A stretch of 64,000 nucleotides of DNA from Boswellia sacra (Eukaryota; Streptophyta; Magnoliopsida; Sapindales; Burseraceae): assembly GCA_013180625.2 (NCBI GenBank), contig SNVD02005031.1:1-64000 (forward strand). Direction: 5' to 3'. How positions within the stretch are numbered: position 1 is the first letter of the stretch; the number at the start of each line of letters is the position of its first letter. Below, piece by piece: positions 48,031-61,200 of the stretch. Position numbers and translations under genes: made by a program. The notes under the pieces were generated by a model, which made no database searches, was not told the origin of the DNA, and saw nothing but the letters and a program-made list of their open reading frames with translations.

Positions 48031-51000
48031 TTGAGGTTAAATGATTTAAAGGCAAAAATTTATTTATTCCAGGCCATTGATCAATCTATCTTGGAAATCA
48101 TTCTTAGCAAAGAAACTTCCAAGCAAATTTGGGATTCTATGAAAAAGAAACTCCAAGGTTCAGCATGGACAATACAACAATAGCTTCAAACACTTTGTTC
48201 AAAGTTTGAGATGCTTCGAATGAAATCAAGAGACTGTCTTTGAGTTCTTGTCAAGAACTATGTTGATTATCAACAAGATGCAAATTCATGGCGAGAAGAT
48301 TGAGGACGTGACAATAATCAAGAAAATCTTTGATCAATGATGTCAAAGTTCAATAACTTAGTGTTCACTCGAAGAGTCAAAGGACCTTTACCAGCTCTCA
48401 ATTGATGAACTACAGGGTTCATTACTGGCTCATGAACAAAAGTTGATCCAGTAGAACAAAGAGGAGCAAGCTTTAAAGGCTTCTATCAATAATAATCTAC
48501 TTCAACACCTAGCAGAAGAGATCGAGGGAGAGGAAGAGGACGAGGTCACAGCAACAAGAATCGTAGGAACCAGCATCAAAATTCTAAAGAGAATAAATCT
48601 TAAGGGAGAGGAAGAAGTCAAGGTGGCAACCACGCATCTTCCAATAGACCAAAGTCAGTAGACAAATTACAATTGGAGTGTTTCACATGTCATAGATACA
48701 ATCATTATCAACCAAAATGTAGTACGAATATGCCAAAATGACATAGTGAGAAATCTCGCTATGTAGAGAAGGAAGAAGAAATCTCTTTGTTTATGACTTG
48801 CTACGTCAAGGATGAAGCCAATCAAAATCAATGATATTTGGTAGGTTATAGCAATCACATGTGTGGTGATATAATTGCATTTTCAGAGTGAGATGAAACC
48901 TTCCGTGATACTGTGAAGTTTGGCGACAATTCTAAAGTATCTATTATTAGAAAAGGAAAGGTAACAATCTTAACCAAGAGAAATTCCTTGTAGAATATTT
49001 CTGATGGGATATTTGTTCTAGATTTGAAAACAAAATTACTTAGCATTGGCCAGTTACAAGAGAAAGGGTATGAAGTCTATATCAAATGATGAGTTTGTAA
49101 AATATTAGATGAAAAATTGGGTTTGATTGCTTAGGTCAATATGACTACAAATAGAACGTTTTTGCTGCATCTTAACAACATTTCTCATACCTACTTCTCT
49201 GCAAGACTAAAGGAAGAGACTTGGCTGTGGCATTTTCACTATGGACATCTGAACTTAGGCAGGTTAAAGACTTTTCAGCAAAGTAATATGGTGGACAGAC
49301 TACAACAAATTGTTATACCTCCTCAAGTTTGTGGAGTGTCTTGTTAGCAAACAACCACGCAATCAGTTTTGAAAAGGAAAATCTTAGAGAGCTAAGAAGG
49401 TGCTAGAACTAGTGCACATCGACTTATACCGGCTGATAACTCCAATATCAAATGGGGGTAAAAGATAAAACAATATCATTCATTGATGATATTTGTTGTA
49501 AAATTTGGGTTTATTTTTTGCTTGAAAAATCCGAAGGTCTGAAAACTTTCAGAAGTTTCAAAGCTTTAGTTGAGAAGGAAGCAGACACTCCAATCAAAGT
49601 ACTATGCACTGATCATCATAGAGAGTGTAATTCAGAAGGATTTGGTGATTTTTGTGACAAGCTAGAAATACGAAGGCATCTAACTGCAGCCTACACACCA
49701 TAATAGCATGGTGTTTGTGAGAGGAAGAATCACATAATTCCGAATATGGTACGAATTCTTTTGATAAGGAGTGGAGTTCCAAGAATATTTTGGCCTAAAG
49801 TAGAAACTTTAAGCTTTCATTTGCTAAACAGAAGTCTAACTCTTGCTATTCACGATATGACACAGAAGGAAGCTTGGAGTAGATGTAGACCGACTGTGGA
49901 TCACTTCAGAATTTTTGTGTTCATTCCAAATGCCCATGTTCTAGATATAAAGAGAAGAAAGCTTAATAATAAAGGAGAAAAATGCATTTTTCGTAGTGTT
50001 AGTGATCATTCAGAAGCTTACAAATTATATAATCCTATTACCAAGAAAATTGTAATTAATCGTGATGTCATTTTTTATATAAAAAATACTTGGACATGGA
50101 GCTGTAGTACAATTGGGCAACAAGTTCTAGTAGATTTCGATAGTAAAAATGAAGAAGAAAAACAATAGTCCCTAATAACAGCAAATTCCAGCAACTTTCG
50201 TACCTTAGAATTCACCAAGTGGAACATCTATAGCTACTGAAACTTCACCAACAACAACAGAATTTGATGAACTTATTGATGCAGCAATAAGTTCACACCT
50301 CAATGTGCTAGCAAGATGCATGGATGGATGCAAGATTGTGTAGTAACTGGTATTGACGTGTCTGAAAATTCTAGCTCTTACGTATTATACTTTTTTTTAG
50401 ACTGTGATCCCACAACATTTGACATTGCTATGAAAGAATCGAAATGGCACAAGGCCATGGATGATGAAATTACAGCCATAGAAAAGAATGACACTTGGGA
50501 ATTAATGGATCTATTAAAGAGGCCAAAAACTATTGCCGTCAAATCGGTTTATAAGATGAAATTGAAGGAGAATGGTAAAGTTGATAAGTATAAGGCACGT
50601 CTAGTTTCAAAAGGGCACAAGCAGAAGTTTTGTGGATTACAAAGAGGTTTTTTGGTCCTATTGCAAGGCATGATACAACCAAAATAGTGATTGCATCGGC
50701 AGCCCAAAATTCATGGCCTATCTTCCAATTGGATGTAAAATCAGCATTCTTGCATGGTGATTTGGAAGAACGGATATCTATCTATCAACTCCTGGTTATG
50801 TTAAGATTGGAAGTGAGCATAAAGTATATAAATTAAAAAAGGCTCTATATGGACTAAAACAAGCTCCACGGGCTTGGTATAATCGTATAGATATTTATTT
50901 TTTGAAGGAAGACTTTAAGAAGTGTCCATATGAACATACACTTTATATTAAAATTGAAGATGGAGGAAAGATGATTATTGGATGCTTATATGTGGATGAT

Positions 51001-52012
51001 CTTATATTTTCTGGAAATGATGGTGTCATGTTTGATGTTTTCAAGAAATCTGTGATGGTAGAGTTTGATATGTTTGATCTTGGGAAGATGCATTACTTGG
51101 TATTGAAGTAGAGCAATCTGCTACTGCTATTTTTATCTCTCAAAAGAAATATGTGCAAGAAATTTTAGACAGGTTTGAAATGAAGAATTGTAATTCTGTA
51201 AACACACCAATAGACTGTGGATTGAAGCTAAGCAGGGATCTTGAATTAAAAAGGTTGATAGTTCTCTTTACAATCAAATGGTGGGGAGTTTAATGTATTT
51301 GACAGCAACAAGGCCAGACATAATATATTCTGTGAGTCTCATAACTAGATACATGGAGAATCCAAAGGAGATGCATCTCCTTGCTGCTAAGAGGATATTT
51401 CACTATTTACAAGGAACTATTGAGTTTGGTTTACTATACAAGAAAGGGAAAGCAACATGCTTGATAGGCTTTACTAATAATGATTTTGTAGGTGACCAAG
51501 ATGACAAGAGAAGCACATCAGGTTACGCTTTTATGCTGGGTTCAAGGGCTGTTTCATTGTCTTCTAAGAAACAGCCAATAATTACACTATCAACTACTGA
51601 AGCTGAATTTGTGGCAACAACCTCCTGTGCATGTCAAGCCATTTGGTTGAGAAAAATTCTTGAAGAGTTGCATATCAAACAAGAGGGAGTAACTACAATT
51701 TATTGTGACAACAATTCAATAATAAAGCTCTTCAAAAATCCTATTCTGCATGGGCGATGCAAGCATATAGACGTGAAGTATCATTACTTGAGAGATTTAA
51801 AAAATGCTGGAGTCATTAATCTAACTTACTGAAGAAGTGAAAACCAGACTGCTGATATTTTTACCAAGCCTGTCAAATTCCTTGCATTCCAAAGCTTTAG
51901 GAGGCAGCTTGGTGTGTCTACTTCAGCTGATCCAATTTGACAAATAGATCTTCAAAATTTGGCTCTTATTAAACTGAATGTTATGCCTGGAACGTCAGTT
52001 TGAGGAAGCGAT

Positions 52013-52295
52013 TTTTGAATAAAGTATTCTGAACTTTTTAATTTATGCTAATCATTAGCCTGGGTTGTCATAGCTTTTAGGATGGTGATTATTTTTCTGC
52101 GGAACATGGTCCACTTACAGAGCATGGTCCATAATTACCTAAGCTTTAGGAATTTGTTGAGGACGTTAGCGTCTGTTTTCTCTGCCCATTTTCTATCACG
52201 TACCAGCCTATACAAAGGCTATTGCTTAATAATAGTGAGATTTAGCACTTTCTCCTGATTTTTTTTTTTTTAATTCATATCTTGTCTTCATGACA
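52013..52295 (+). repeat. 3' LTR of the plus-strand copia element
   Basis: About 283 bp, longer than the 5' copy because of a short duplication (GGAACATGGTCCACTTACAG / AGCATGGTCCATAATTACCT). Preceded by a GTTTGAGGAAGCGA-type purine tract and followed by TSD GTTAT. Confidence 0.9.
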
Positions 52296-52300
52296 GTTAT

Positions 52301-55114
52301 CATCAACCATTGTTAGAAAAAGACTATAGAGAATGTAGTAAAATGTTTGATTGTAGGTTCTTGAAAAAATCCAGAAACATGCAACCGACAACCATAATGT
52401 TGGTTTTCGAACATACATAGTTACCATAACATATGAACTTGCTTTCGCAGCCATATAAATTCTTTAAATTATTAACTCAGGAAGGCATCACGATTTTCGA
52501 ATCTTTCTAAGATCAAAAATTGCGTTGTATAATATATCACCTGAAAAGGACATCAATTTCTTGTCTCACGATAAGTTTTGGAACGTTTCGTTTCTTCATC
52601 TTTCAGGGGATTTGTTCTCATTTCAGCATTTTGCTTGCTCCATTGAATTTTCAGACCTTAAGTATGATAGACCCCAGCAATAAACGAAACCTAATTGATT
52701 AAATGAAAACAAGTTGTTTGAAACGTGCATGTACGGTGCAAATGCAAATGCAAATGCATGCACAATGCAAATGCAAATACAATACGCCATAGTCAGTAAA
52801 TGAAGCTTATATTATAAAATAGGAAGAAAACCATAGACTTAGAGCATCCAAAACCAGTTATAATTCCAATTCGCAAAAGACAGGAAAAAGCTTACAACTA
52901 ACATGTTCTCTTAATTTCAACAAAAATCAGAAAATTTTTACTCGGTTGAATGACAAATAGGATTAATATTTAATGAAGTAAGTTGAATGATGATAAAACA
53001 TGATTTGTAAATTTTAATTTCGTGAGTACGTCAAGAAAAGGAAAGTAGCAAAATAAAAAAAATAAAATATTAAGTTTATTTTTTTAGGTTTAACAAGATT
53101 TTTTTTTAATTGTCTAACAAGTTCAAGATATTTAACCAGTAAAAAATGGTGTAGTTGAAGTGACTGCTTTAAGTTTCAGTCACACCGTAAATATTTTTAT
53201 TTTATTGACTAGTCAAACGGTAAGAGTCAAGTCACTGAATGGGTTCTTTGGATAGTTAACACCTTATTAGATGGTTATTTAGGAGAAAGACTTGTATCTA
53301 TTTGACATGTTTACCAATCAATTTGCTAATTTAGTGAGTCTTTCCTTTATTTAGATATTTGATAATCGATTAGCAAAGTGTTAAAGTTGTTAAAAGATGT
53401 TAGATGTTTGTTCTGTAGAGTACAGTTATCAAACTTTTATTTATGCAATATAGAAATATATTCGTTATTTATGTTAAATTTAATTAAACAATAAAAAAAA
53501 TTATATATGATTCAATCGAACCCAAATAATTCCTTCTACCTGTTGGGTACCCTCCGACAATCACACAAACTCGACAGATGAAGGTTAGTGCAAATATGGA
53601 CCGCATTTTTATCGAAAGAGTCCATTAAATCAAAATCACAAGGGGCCGACCGCTTATAACAAGTGGAGACCGCTTATAACTAGCGGATGCTCTTCTTGTC
53701 AAAAGCCATGGCGTCGGAGTCAAAATTCCATTTGGTCACAGGTGTTGAAATTACTAGTAGATTCTCTTCATGACAAAAGCCATGGCTTAGAGGGTCAAAA
53801 TTCCATTTGATCATAGGTGTGAAATGATTTAATGTTATAAAATTCTATTGGATATGTAATTATTATATATTACTTTTAACTGAATATAAATTGAAAGAAA
53901 AAAATTGTTAAGTTTTGAGTTTCTAAAAATTTGTTTGATAAAAAAGAAAAAGGAAAAGCGAAATATGAATAAATTTGGTTTTGATTACGGATAAATTTGA
54001 GATTTGATAATCATAGTAGAGTCAAACAAATATTTCATCTAAATTTTTGTACAAAAATGGGGAAGGGCAATTGCCCCTCCTTGTCCTTGTTGGCTCCGTT
54101 CATGCCTAAAAAAGTGAAGAGACTCTAGAGGTTATATCCTAGGATGACATGGCATACTCAATAAATCGTAGATTAATAAGTGGATTCCATTCCTTGATAT
54201 CTTAAATAGTTTCAATTAATTTGCATTAAATCTCGGAAGAAAGAGAGAAATACTAAATGATATTTTTAAAATATTAAGAAGGTTAAATTTAATTGTTAAA
54301 TTATGATTGAATGGATATCATGTCATCATCCTAACATAGTAAAACGAGTGTATCTAGACTTTCTTATATGCACATATTATAATCTAACAACTTATGTGTT
54401 CCCCTTATAACAGTCATTTTATCAACTCAAAAATTATCATATATAACATAATCATTTTATTGTATTCAATACGTTTTACAATAAGAGCAATTTTTAAAAT
54501 GGTTTAATGATTGTTGAAATAGGAATACTTAAACTATTAAGATTTTAACATGTGCTCTTAATTTTTAAAATTTCAGTTATATGCGTATTTGAAGAAAATT
54601 TCAATTTTTTTATTTTCCAAAACATCAATTTAATTTTATGAGGCTACCAAAGGGCAGGTTTTGCCTATTTTCTTAAAGAGTTGGCAGTTTATTCTCTTGC
54701 TAGTATGTATACTATAATTTTATTTTTGCATTGTTACGATGATGAGCTTAGTCGTAGAAGACCCTTTTGATGCTATGATCTTTTCTCTTCCTATATGTTC
54801 ATGTTATCTATATTTAGTTACTTTTCTTTATGATTTAACCAGAGTTTTGTACACTAATTTATAACCTTGTAGAGACTCTTGTAAAATTAACGGAGGTCAA
54901 TTTGTGCGTATTCGCTCTCTAAACAAATTAAGGAAATATCAGAAAATTGAAAATTGAATAGAATACTATTACGATTTTGGTTAAATCTTAATTATTATTA
55001 TTATTATATATATTTTATTGACTAGTAAGTAAGTGTAAACTGTAAAGTAAAGTACTAAAGTATGTCAAATGAGTTTTCAGCTTACATCTTACTGGATACT
55101 TATCTATATATATA
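52301..55114. other. Intergenic, AT-rich, with small duplications
   Basis: No gene recognised. Contains a short GCAAAT repeat (52737-52785), the 74-bp tandem duplication at 53679-53827, and a segment (54230-54590) with a diverged relative at 56540-56910. Confidence 0.5.
53679..53827. repeat. Tandem duplication, ~74-bp unit
   Basis: Two adjacent copies sharing ACTAG, TCTCTTC, CAAAAGCCATGGC, TCAAAATTCCATTTG and CATAGGTGT-like blocks, with about 80 percent visible agreement. Confidence 0.8.
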
Positions 55115-55349
55115 GGGGAATGGCTACAGTACAACCATTGTACACATACATCATTTTTAACATATGTATAAAAGTTATAAATAGACGTATAAAAGTTATA
55201 AATGAGTAAAATAAAAGTTATAATACAACTTTTATTTATTGATTTGCAACTTTTATACAATTACAATTTATAACTTTTATATAGTCAATTTCAACTTTTA
55301 TACAAAATTTTAGATGTACCAGTACAGCTGCTGTTCTATAGCTGGTCCC
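55115..55349. mobile_element. MITE with repeated AAAGTTATA hairpin
   Basis: Ends GGGGAATGGCTACAGTACAAC and (complement of the right end) GGGACCAGCTATAGAACAGC form an imperfect terminal inverted repeat. The interior consists of ATAAAAGTTATAA motifs and their complements, so most of the element could fold back. Flanked by TATATA/ATATAT sequence, so a TSD cannot be separated from the context. Confidence 0.6.
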
Positions 55350-56109
55350 ATATATCTAGAGGTGGACCTACACTTTATGCAGCTGTTCATAATTACCCCC
55401 CTCTGTGTAAAAGCTTTCCGAATGAAAATTAATTAAGCCCCTCCAGATCTTAATATCTAGAATCCATAACCTTTAAAGAGTTTTGTGATAAAATCTCTTT
55501 TGGCTTGTTACATTTTCATAGCTTTTACAATAATAGCACAATTACTATAACATGTCCATGCACTCAACAATCTTTATTTCATTTAATTAACTAATGAATT
55601 ATATTCTTTTAAATCTTTATTAAATAGAAATATTAGACAAGATTCATTTATTTACCTTTTGTCTACTCAAATTATATTTTTTAATAAAAAATATAATTGT
55701 ATTAAAGATTTAAGTTTAGATATTAGTATAATATACTCATTTTTTAATTATTTTATTTAAACTTTATAATTTAACTTCATTTTTCATAGTTTACTTGAGA
55801 ATTAGTAATTTCTTTAGAAAAGTAGATTCTTTTTGGCTTTTAAAATCTACCTATATTTCTTTGAACAATATGTATTTAAATTATTTAATTTATATCTACT
55901 TACAATATTAAAAGAAAGTTAAATTCTAGATTAAAGATAATTAATTAATCTAAAAATAGTAATAATTATTATCTTTATATATTCCAAAAATTGAATAAAA
56001 AATTTTGTTTTTATACCCGACAAGGTCGGTCCCTAAACTCTATATCCACGGTATCTCTCATTTTACTAAATTTCTAACAAGTAAATGTTCCGAAAGTAAA
56101 ATGATGGGT

Positions 56110-56112
<3 letters not shown>

Positions 56113-56147
<35 letters not shown>
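56113..56147. repeat. (TA)n microsatellite
   Basis: Pure TA run. Confidence 0.95.
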
Positions 56148-56149
<2 letters not shown>

Positions 56150-57333
56150 GTATATAAAATTAATAACGTATAATATTCGTTATTTAAATTTTGATTCAAA
56201 TTCATAGTCGTCTTTTCAGTTTGACTATTTACCGTTGTTTCTTGCAAATCATCAAGATAAGGTCAACATACGAATTCGTGCATATGTATTCCCCTTTCTA
56301 TCGAAAATATGCCTTTACCATGCTGGGCCCACCAATTACCCCTAATGGACCGTCCACTAGCTCTTCTTCTATTATTAAGCCACGGCTCAAAGGTTTTTTT
56401 GGTTCACTCTGTCAATTCAACGCTAGGGTTTCATTTTCCTAGCACTGTTTGGTTCGTTGATGATGTAGTAGATTTATTGGTGAATTTCACTTTCTTAATT
56501 TCAACGTAAAAGTTTTAATTAACTATATATGTATTACAATTTCAAATAAAGAGAGAAATAATAAATGGTAAGTATATTAAATTGCCAAAAAGGTGAAATA
56601 TACTTGTTAACCCATATTGAGTTAATGTATAATATCATTACTATGCTTAACTTGTACCACAAATGTAACTTAATTAGCTTTCTTAAAGGCATATGTTATA
56701 ATCTGCAAAATGATCTACTTTTATTATAACAATTATTAAATCACCCATATATGATATTAAATTAATTATTTTACTACATCCAATGAGTTTATAATAAAAA
56801 CATAGTTTCATAAAAAAATTCTTTAATGATTGTTGTTATAAAAATACATAAATTTGTTACATATTAGTTCAAAAAGGTTTAGATATGCTCTTAGATCTTA
56901 ATTATGCATGTTGAAAATATTAATATCAGTGTTTAGAATTTAATTTCATAAACATTTGAAAGGAACAACGTTAATATCCCTCTTCTCAAAACTGCTGTTA
57001 GCATTCCTTTGAATGAGTTGAGAGGTCAGCTAGAAACATTAATGGGGTCCTTTAGGAAAGCAAATTGGTGACTTTAGAAAGTTGGACTCGATGGTATTCC
57101 ACTTTCATCAAAACAAACAAATAACACTTACACAATGATTGGAAATTTTCATTCAACTTTCATTACAACAAATACCTAATGAGAATTTCGCTATGGTAGT
57201 TGTCATATTGTCATTTTTTCATTATTTTTTTTTCGTATAGGTAAACCAATAATATCAAGGAGGGAACCACGTTAAATGTTGTGGGATGACCTTGGCCTTC
57301 ACGGACCCAAAAAACTCTAATTTACATACAAAG

Positions 57334-57335
<2 letters not shown>

Positions 57336-57374
<39 letters not shown>
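57336..57374. repeat. (AT)n microsatellite
   Basis: Pure AT run. Confidence 0.95.
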
Positions 57375-57380
<6 letters not shown>

Positions 57381-58374
57381 GTAATCCATCATATTTATTT
57401 TTCTTTCGGCCTCTATTTCTAATTTTTATGTTTCACCATTGTCCTCCCACAATCAAATCTGGGCTCGGCTCATGCAAAAGGCATTTTCAACCTTTAGACG
57501 GTGCGTTTGCGGATGGGGGCAGACGCTGGTTGGACTATTTATCAAAGACTAATTGTCCAATCATTTGTTTGACTTTTTTGAAAAAAAAGTTTGAAACTAG
57601 ACTAGTACTAGTCCTAATAATGCCAACATCATAGGACAAGTAATCCTATGTGGAAACAGGGGACTAAATAGTCCCAAGCATTTCCAAATTTTTTATTTTT
57701 ATCATAATTCATAATATTGTAATTAAAATATTATATAATAATGAATAAAACTAAATATTTTCAAACTTATATTAAATAATATTAAAAATACATTTAGTAA
57801 AATAGTAATATTTAAAAAATATCAATTTTAAAATTTTTTAAACATTTAATTATGACGTAATAAGAATAATTTTTATTATAAATATTTTATTTTCCATAAT
57901 ATTACAATTTTTTATTTTCGTTATAATTAATATTATAATTAAAATATAGTATAATAACAAATAAATTTTTTTAAATTCAAATTAAATAATATAAAAAATA
58001 CCTACTTTTTATTAAAATAGTAATATTTAATAATTTTTAAATAAATATAATTTTTAGTTATATTTAAATGCTTAATAAATTATAAAAATGATGTAATAAT
58101 GAACTGAACTTGAATAAAATTAAATTAGTTTATATTTAAAAATTGATTGTAATAATTGGAGAAAGAACCAATGATGTTTAGTTTGAACCACCCTCTCAAG
58201 TCTCGCAAGTAAGATTTTGAAACTGATGAGCTTTTAGCGAATTCTCCTTAATTCTTTTTAAATCTCGTGTGAATTTGAATAAGATTTTTTGTATGAAACT
58301 CATAAATGTAGTATTACTTATTTGTTATTTTATGAATTAATATACTGATGAAGAACTCTCTTGCTCTCTATTAT

Positions 58375-61200
58375 CACTATAGCAGAGAGAGGCTTTCGTG
58401 TCGGGCAAAAACCGCCATAAAAAGTCTGTAACGACGGTTTTATGATGGTTTATGTTTGTCGTAAAAGCAACCGCAGTAAATACTTTTACGACGATTTTTG
58501 TCTATTGTTGAAGCCTTCTTACGTCGATTTTCACGTTCGTCGTAAAAAGTTACAACGAATTGGATATATGTTTTACGACACTTTTTTACGACGGTTCAGA
58601 ACCATCGTAAGACTTTTACAACGAACCTGAAACTGCTGTAAAAAGGTACAACATATTTAGTAACAACTTTTTACCACAATTTTTAGACCACCGTAAAAGA
58701 TTTACTTTTAAGGAAAAAAAAATATAATTTTTGATAAACAATTTCTTTTAAAAAAAACCTGCTTTTGTAGTTACTATTAATTTAACATATTTATTTCATT
58801 ATACATGTAAATGAAAAAGGATAAAAATTCATAAGAACATGAGCGTAGATTACAACTGGATTTAAATAAAGCACCACCAAATGAGTTTCACATTAAAAGG
58901 TCTCAAGTTAAAAGTTAAAATCAATTACAAAGACAACTATTTGACAATCCTTCATCTTCAAACTTGTCTCAATCTTCATCCCAATCACTAATTCTTTCTT
59001 GGATCCACGCTGCCAGCAAGAAAGTGCATTATCAAACTTATAAATATTTAAAAAAAATAAAAATAGTACACTTTGTTATAAGCTTAATCATATTAAAGTT
59101 ATAAAAATTAAATAAGGTTTTCAAAGCTTACCTTCTAGGCTTTAAGATTTTTAAATTCATGCTTTTCCTTATTGCAATAAACCAAATTCAAATTAATTAC
59201 TCAAATTCAAACACAAGGAAGGATTCCAAATTGGTAAAATTGAAACAAATCAAACACCAACTAAACTTCAAGTACTATAGTTATAGGCACAAATCAATAA
59301 ATTAAAGGTAATTTTAACATAAACCTGCTTCCAGTTTAACCCACTAGTAACTATTAGTTTAACATTGCAATCCATGAAATTGTATTAAAAAAATCTTAAC
59401 GAATATTCTAATTAATGTAAAAAGAACTAAAGCAATAATCATTATAGCATAGCAAATATTCTTTCACTTTTTAACATATGGTTATTCAAGAACACGTCCT
59501 TGGCAATATTGGTTTACGAATTAGGTTGAATGAAGAGTTATTGCTTTAATAGTTAAATGACACATGTTAGTATATGAATAATTGTTATTTTTTTTTAATT
59601 GTGCTGCTTATCAAAAGATACCAAAAGTAAAGCTATAGCATGTACAAACCAAACCTAGAACTTAGTAATTAAGTCTTTTTAATAATACTTTTAAAACATA
59701 GAGCTTTAAATGGTTGTCCCCCACTTTCTCTAAGGCAAGACAACTTTGGTAACCACCTGTTTCAAAATTGAAGCAATGTTCAAAGTCTCATCTCTTTTAT
59801 AAATGCTTCATTCGCTCTCACATGCAATCGATTTCACTTCCTCCACTCATATTTTAAGAAAAACAATGGTTAGAGATCAATCAAACAACCTTGTTGAGGT
59901 CAATTCAAACATTTCCTTAAAAGTTTAAGCACTAAGTTACAAAGAACCCAAAAAAACTACACAAACTAGGAAAATTCCCAACTAACCTTTAATATCCACA
60001 TAAGTTATATGGTTAGGCATTATCAAAAGCTCACAACTTAACATCACGCCACCTGCAGAGCAATAAAAACATTATAAACCCCCATATATGCATCTTCTAT
60101 AATATGAATTCAGCGGCAATTAAAAAATCACAATCTCAAATTTACACTTTGCAATACAGCAACAACACATATATGCGTTTCTAACCATATATCATCAAAC
60201 ATACCTTCCAATTCCAAGTTTTTTATACTACTTGAACGAGTGCTTCAACTTCAGCAGGTAGGTCCTTTAATTACAAATGCAATGAGTTGGCTCCTTTAAT
60301 TACATATATGTAGCAATTAATTAATAGAGCAGCCTTTCCAGCTTTAGTGCCTACATCAGTTCATGGCATCTCAACCACAAATTAAATTAGCATACACTTA
60401 TCTAAACTACCCCACCACTTGAATTCATCATGTTATTATTGGCTTTTTATTTATCATAAATTGGAGTGGTAATCATAATAGCATATTTTACTAAAAGATA
60501 ATTTTAACCACTTTTCTCATATTAAATATATGAGAAATCGTAACAATAGAAAAGTCATATAAATAATTCATTATTCTTTAAACTATGTTATTTTTTTGTA
60601 TTAAAACACAAATTAGAAGAAAACATCAATGCTTCTCCACCCAAAATCGCAAACCACAACCAACATCAGCATCGACACCACCATTACGCTTTCTAATTCT
60701 TTGACATTTTAATAGCAACCAAACAAAATTTTTTTCCAGAAATTCTCTGATGACATTGAGTTAGCACCAGATAAATAAATTTTTACCTTTTTGGGGGGCG
60801 CATAGAGAATCAGAGGTTGGCAGCGGCAATGGCTTCGAACCAAAACAACAACGCTAGGCTAGTTGGGTCTGCTAGTCAGTGATAGTGCTGATGAGTGAGA
60901 ACGTTGATGTGGAGTGGTAGCTTTGCTTGAGAATGGATGTTGCAGCCTTGCACTGGTTAGGGATTGCAAGGGCTAAAGAAATGGAAAGTGAAAGAGATGG
61001 GAGAAATTAGGGATTAGAATGATTAGGGATTAGGGATGAGAAGGAGGAGAGAAGAGAGAGATGATCATAAAGTAAATGTGAAACTTTTTACTGCAGGCAT
61101 GGCTGCCCACCGTAGATTGTGATACGCGAACATTATTAAGGCGGTTTTTAAAAACCGTCATAGAAGGCCGGTGTAGTAAATAGCTTGTTTTCTTGTAATG
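58375..61200. mobile_element. Non-autonomous CACTA (En/Spm) transposon
   Basis: The left end starts CACTATAGCAGAGAG. The right end, read on the minus strand, is CATTACAAGAAAACAAGC, one base off the common plant CACTA terminus CACTACAAGAAAA. Subterminal zones are dense in GACGGTTTT / TTTTACGACG / CCGTCGTAAAA motifs in both orientations (58400-58690 and about 61090-61180), the expected transposase-binding repeats. Flanking trinucleotides are TAT and TTT, a weak 3-bp TSD. No TNP1/TNP2-like coding sequence could be read across the 2.8 kb. The minus strand of 60800-61080 looks like a gene leader (repeated CCCTAAT, then a pyrimidine-rich start), perhaps an eroded internal promoter. Confidence 0.75.

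Larger units (their letters stand above)
47335..48036 (-). mobile_element. TRIM element inserted in copia gag
   Basis: Two ~205-bp direct terminal repeats (47335-47539, 47827-48030) beginning TGTTRGAACTATGGACC flank a ~290-bp internal part. On the minus strand TGGTGTCAAAGTC (plus 47814-47826) lies at the position of a primer site next to the right repeat, and TTCGAGGGGAGGAT (plus 47540-47553) forms a polypurine tract next to the left repeat. TSD TTAAA at 47330-47334 and 48037-48041; the gag frame is continuous if the insert and one TSD are ignored. A few bases (48031-48036) at the right border are unexplained. No coding capacity. Confidence 0.88.
47146..51940 (+). pseudogene. copia gag-pol polyprotein (decayed, interrupted by TRIM)
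   Basis: Gag starts at ATG 47146 (MASKKICASSIPRFDGHYDHWS). After the TRIM the gag continues at about 48042 (NDLKAKIYLFQAIDQSILEIIL, TSKQIWDSMKKKLQGSA). Zinc-knuckle remnant near 48675 (LECFTCHRYNHYQPKC). GAG-pre-integrase 49200-49340 (WLWHFHYGHLNLGRLK), integrase 49440-50100 (where two adjacent Gln codons after AAYTP have become TAA TAG), RT 50400-51110 (FQLDVKSAFLHGDLEE, CLYVDDLIFSGND), RNase H 51280-51832 (STSGYAFMLGSRAVSL, LSTTEAEF), C-terminus near 51940. Numerous stops and frameshifts. Confidence 0.9.
46735..52295 (+). mobile_element. Ty1/copia LTR retrotransposon, plus strand, with TRIM insertion
   Basis: LTRs 46735-46999 and about 52013-52295 with a perfect TSD GTTAT (46730-46734, 52296-52300). 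tRNA-Met primer site after the 5' LTR and gag-PR-INT-RT-RNH on the plus strand. Removing the TRIM and its TSD gives about 4.85 kb, normal for small-LTR copia elements. The 3' LTR has lost the initial TG (TTTTGAATAAAG against TGTTGAATAAAG). Pol is decayed. Confidence 0.93.
55350..58374. other. Intergenic, very AT-rich
   Basis: No gene recognised. Two TA/AT microsatellites. 57690-58140 is almost pure A/T. Frames 56191-56509 and 57428-57634 have no domain or conserved motif. Confidence 0.5.

Noticed and set aside
58442..58630. 62-codon open frame in the CACTA subterminal zone
   Set aside because: It is made of ACGACG repeats read in one frame; the strand symmetry is that of transposase-binding repeats.
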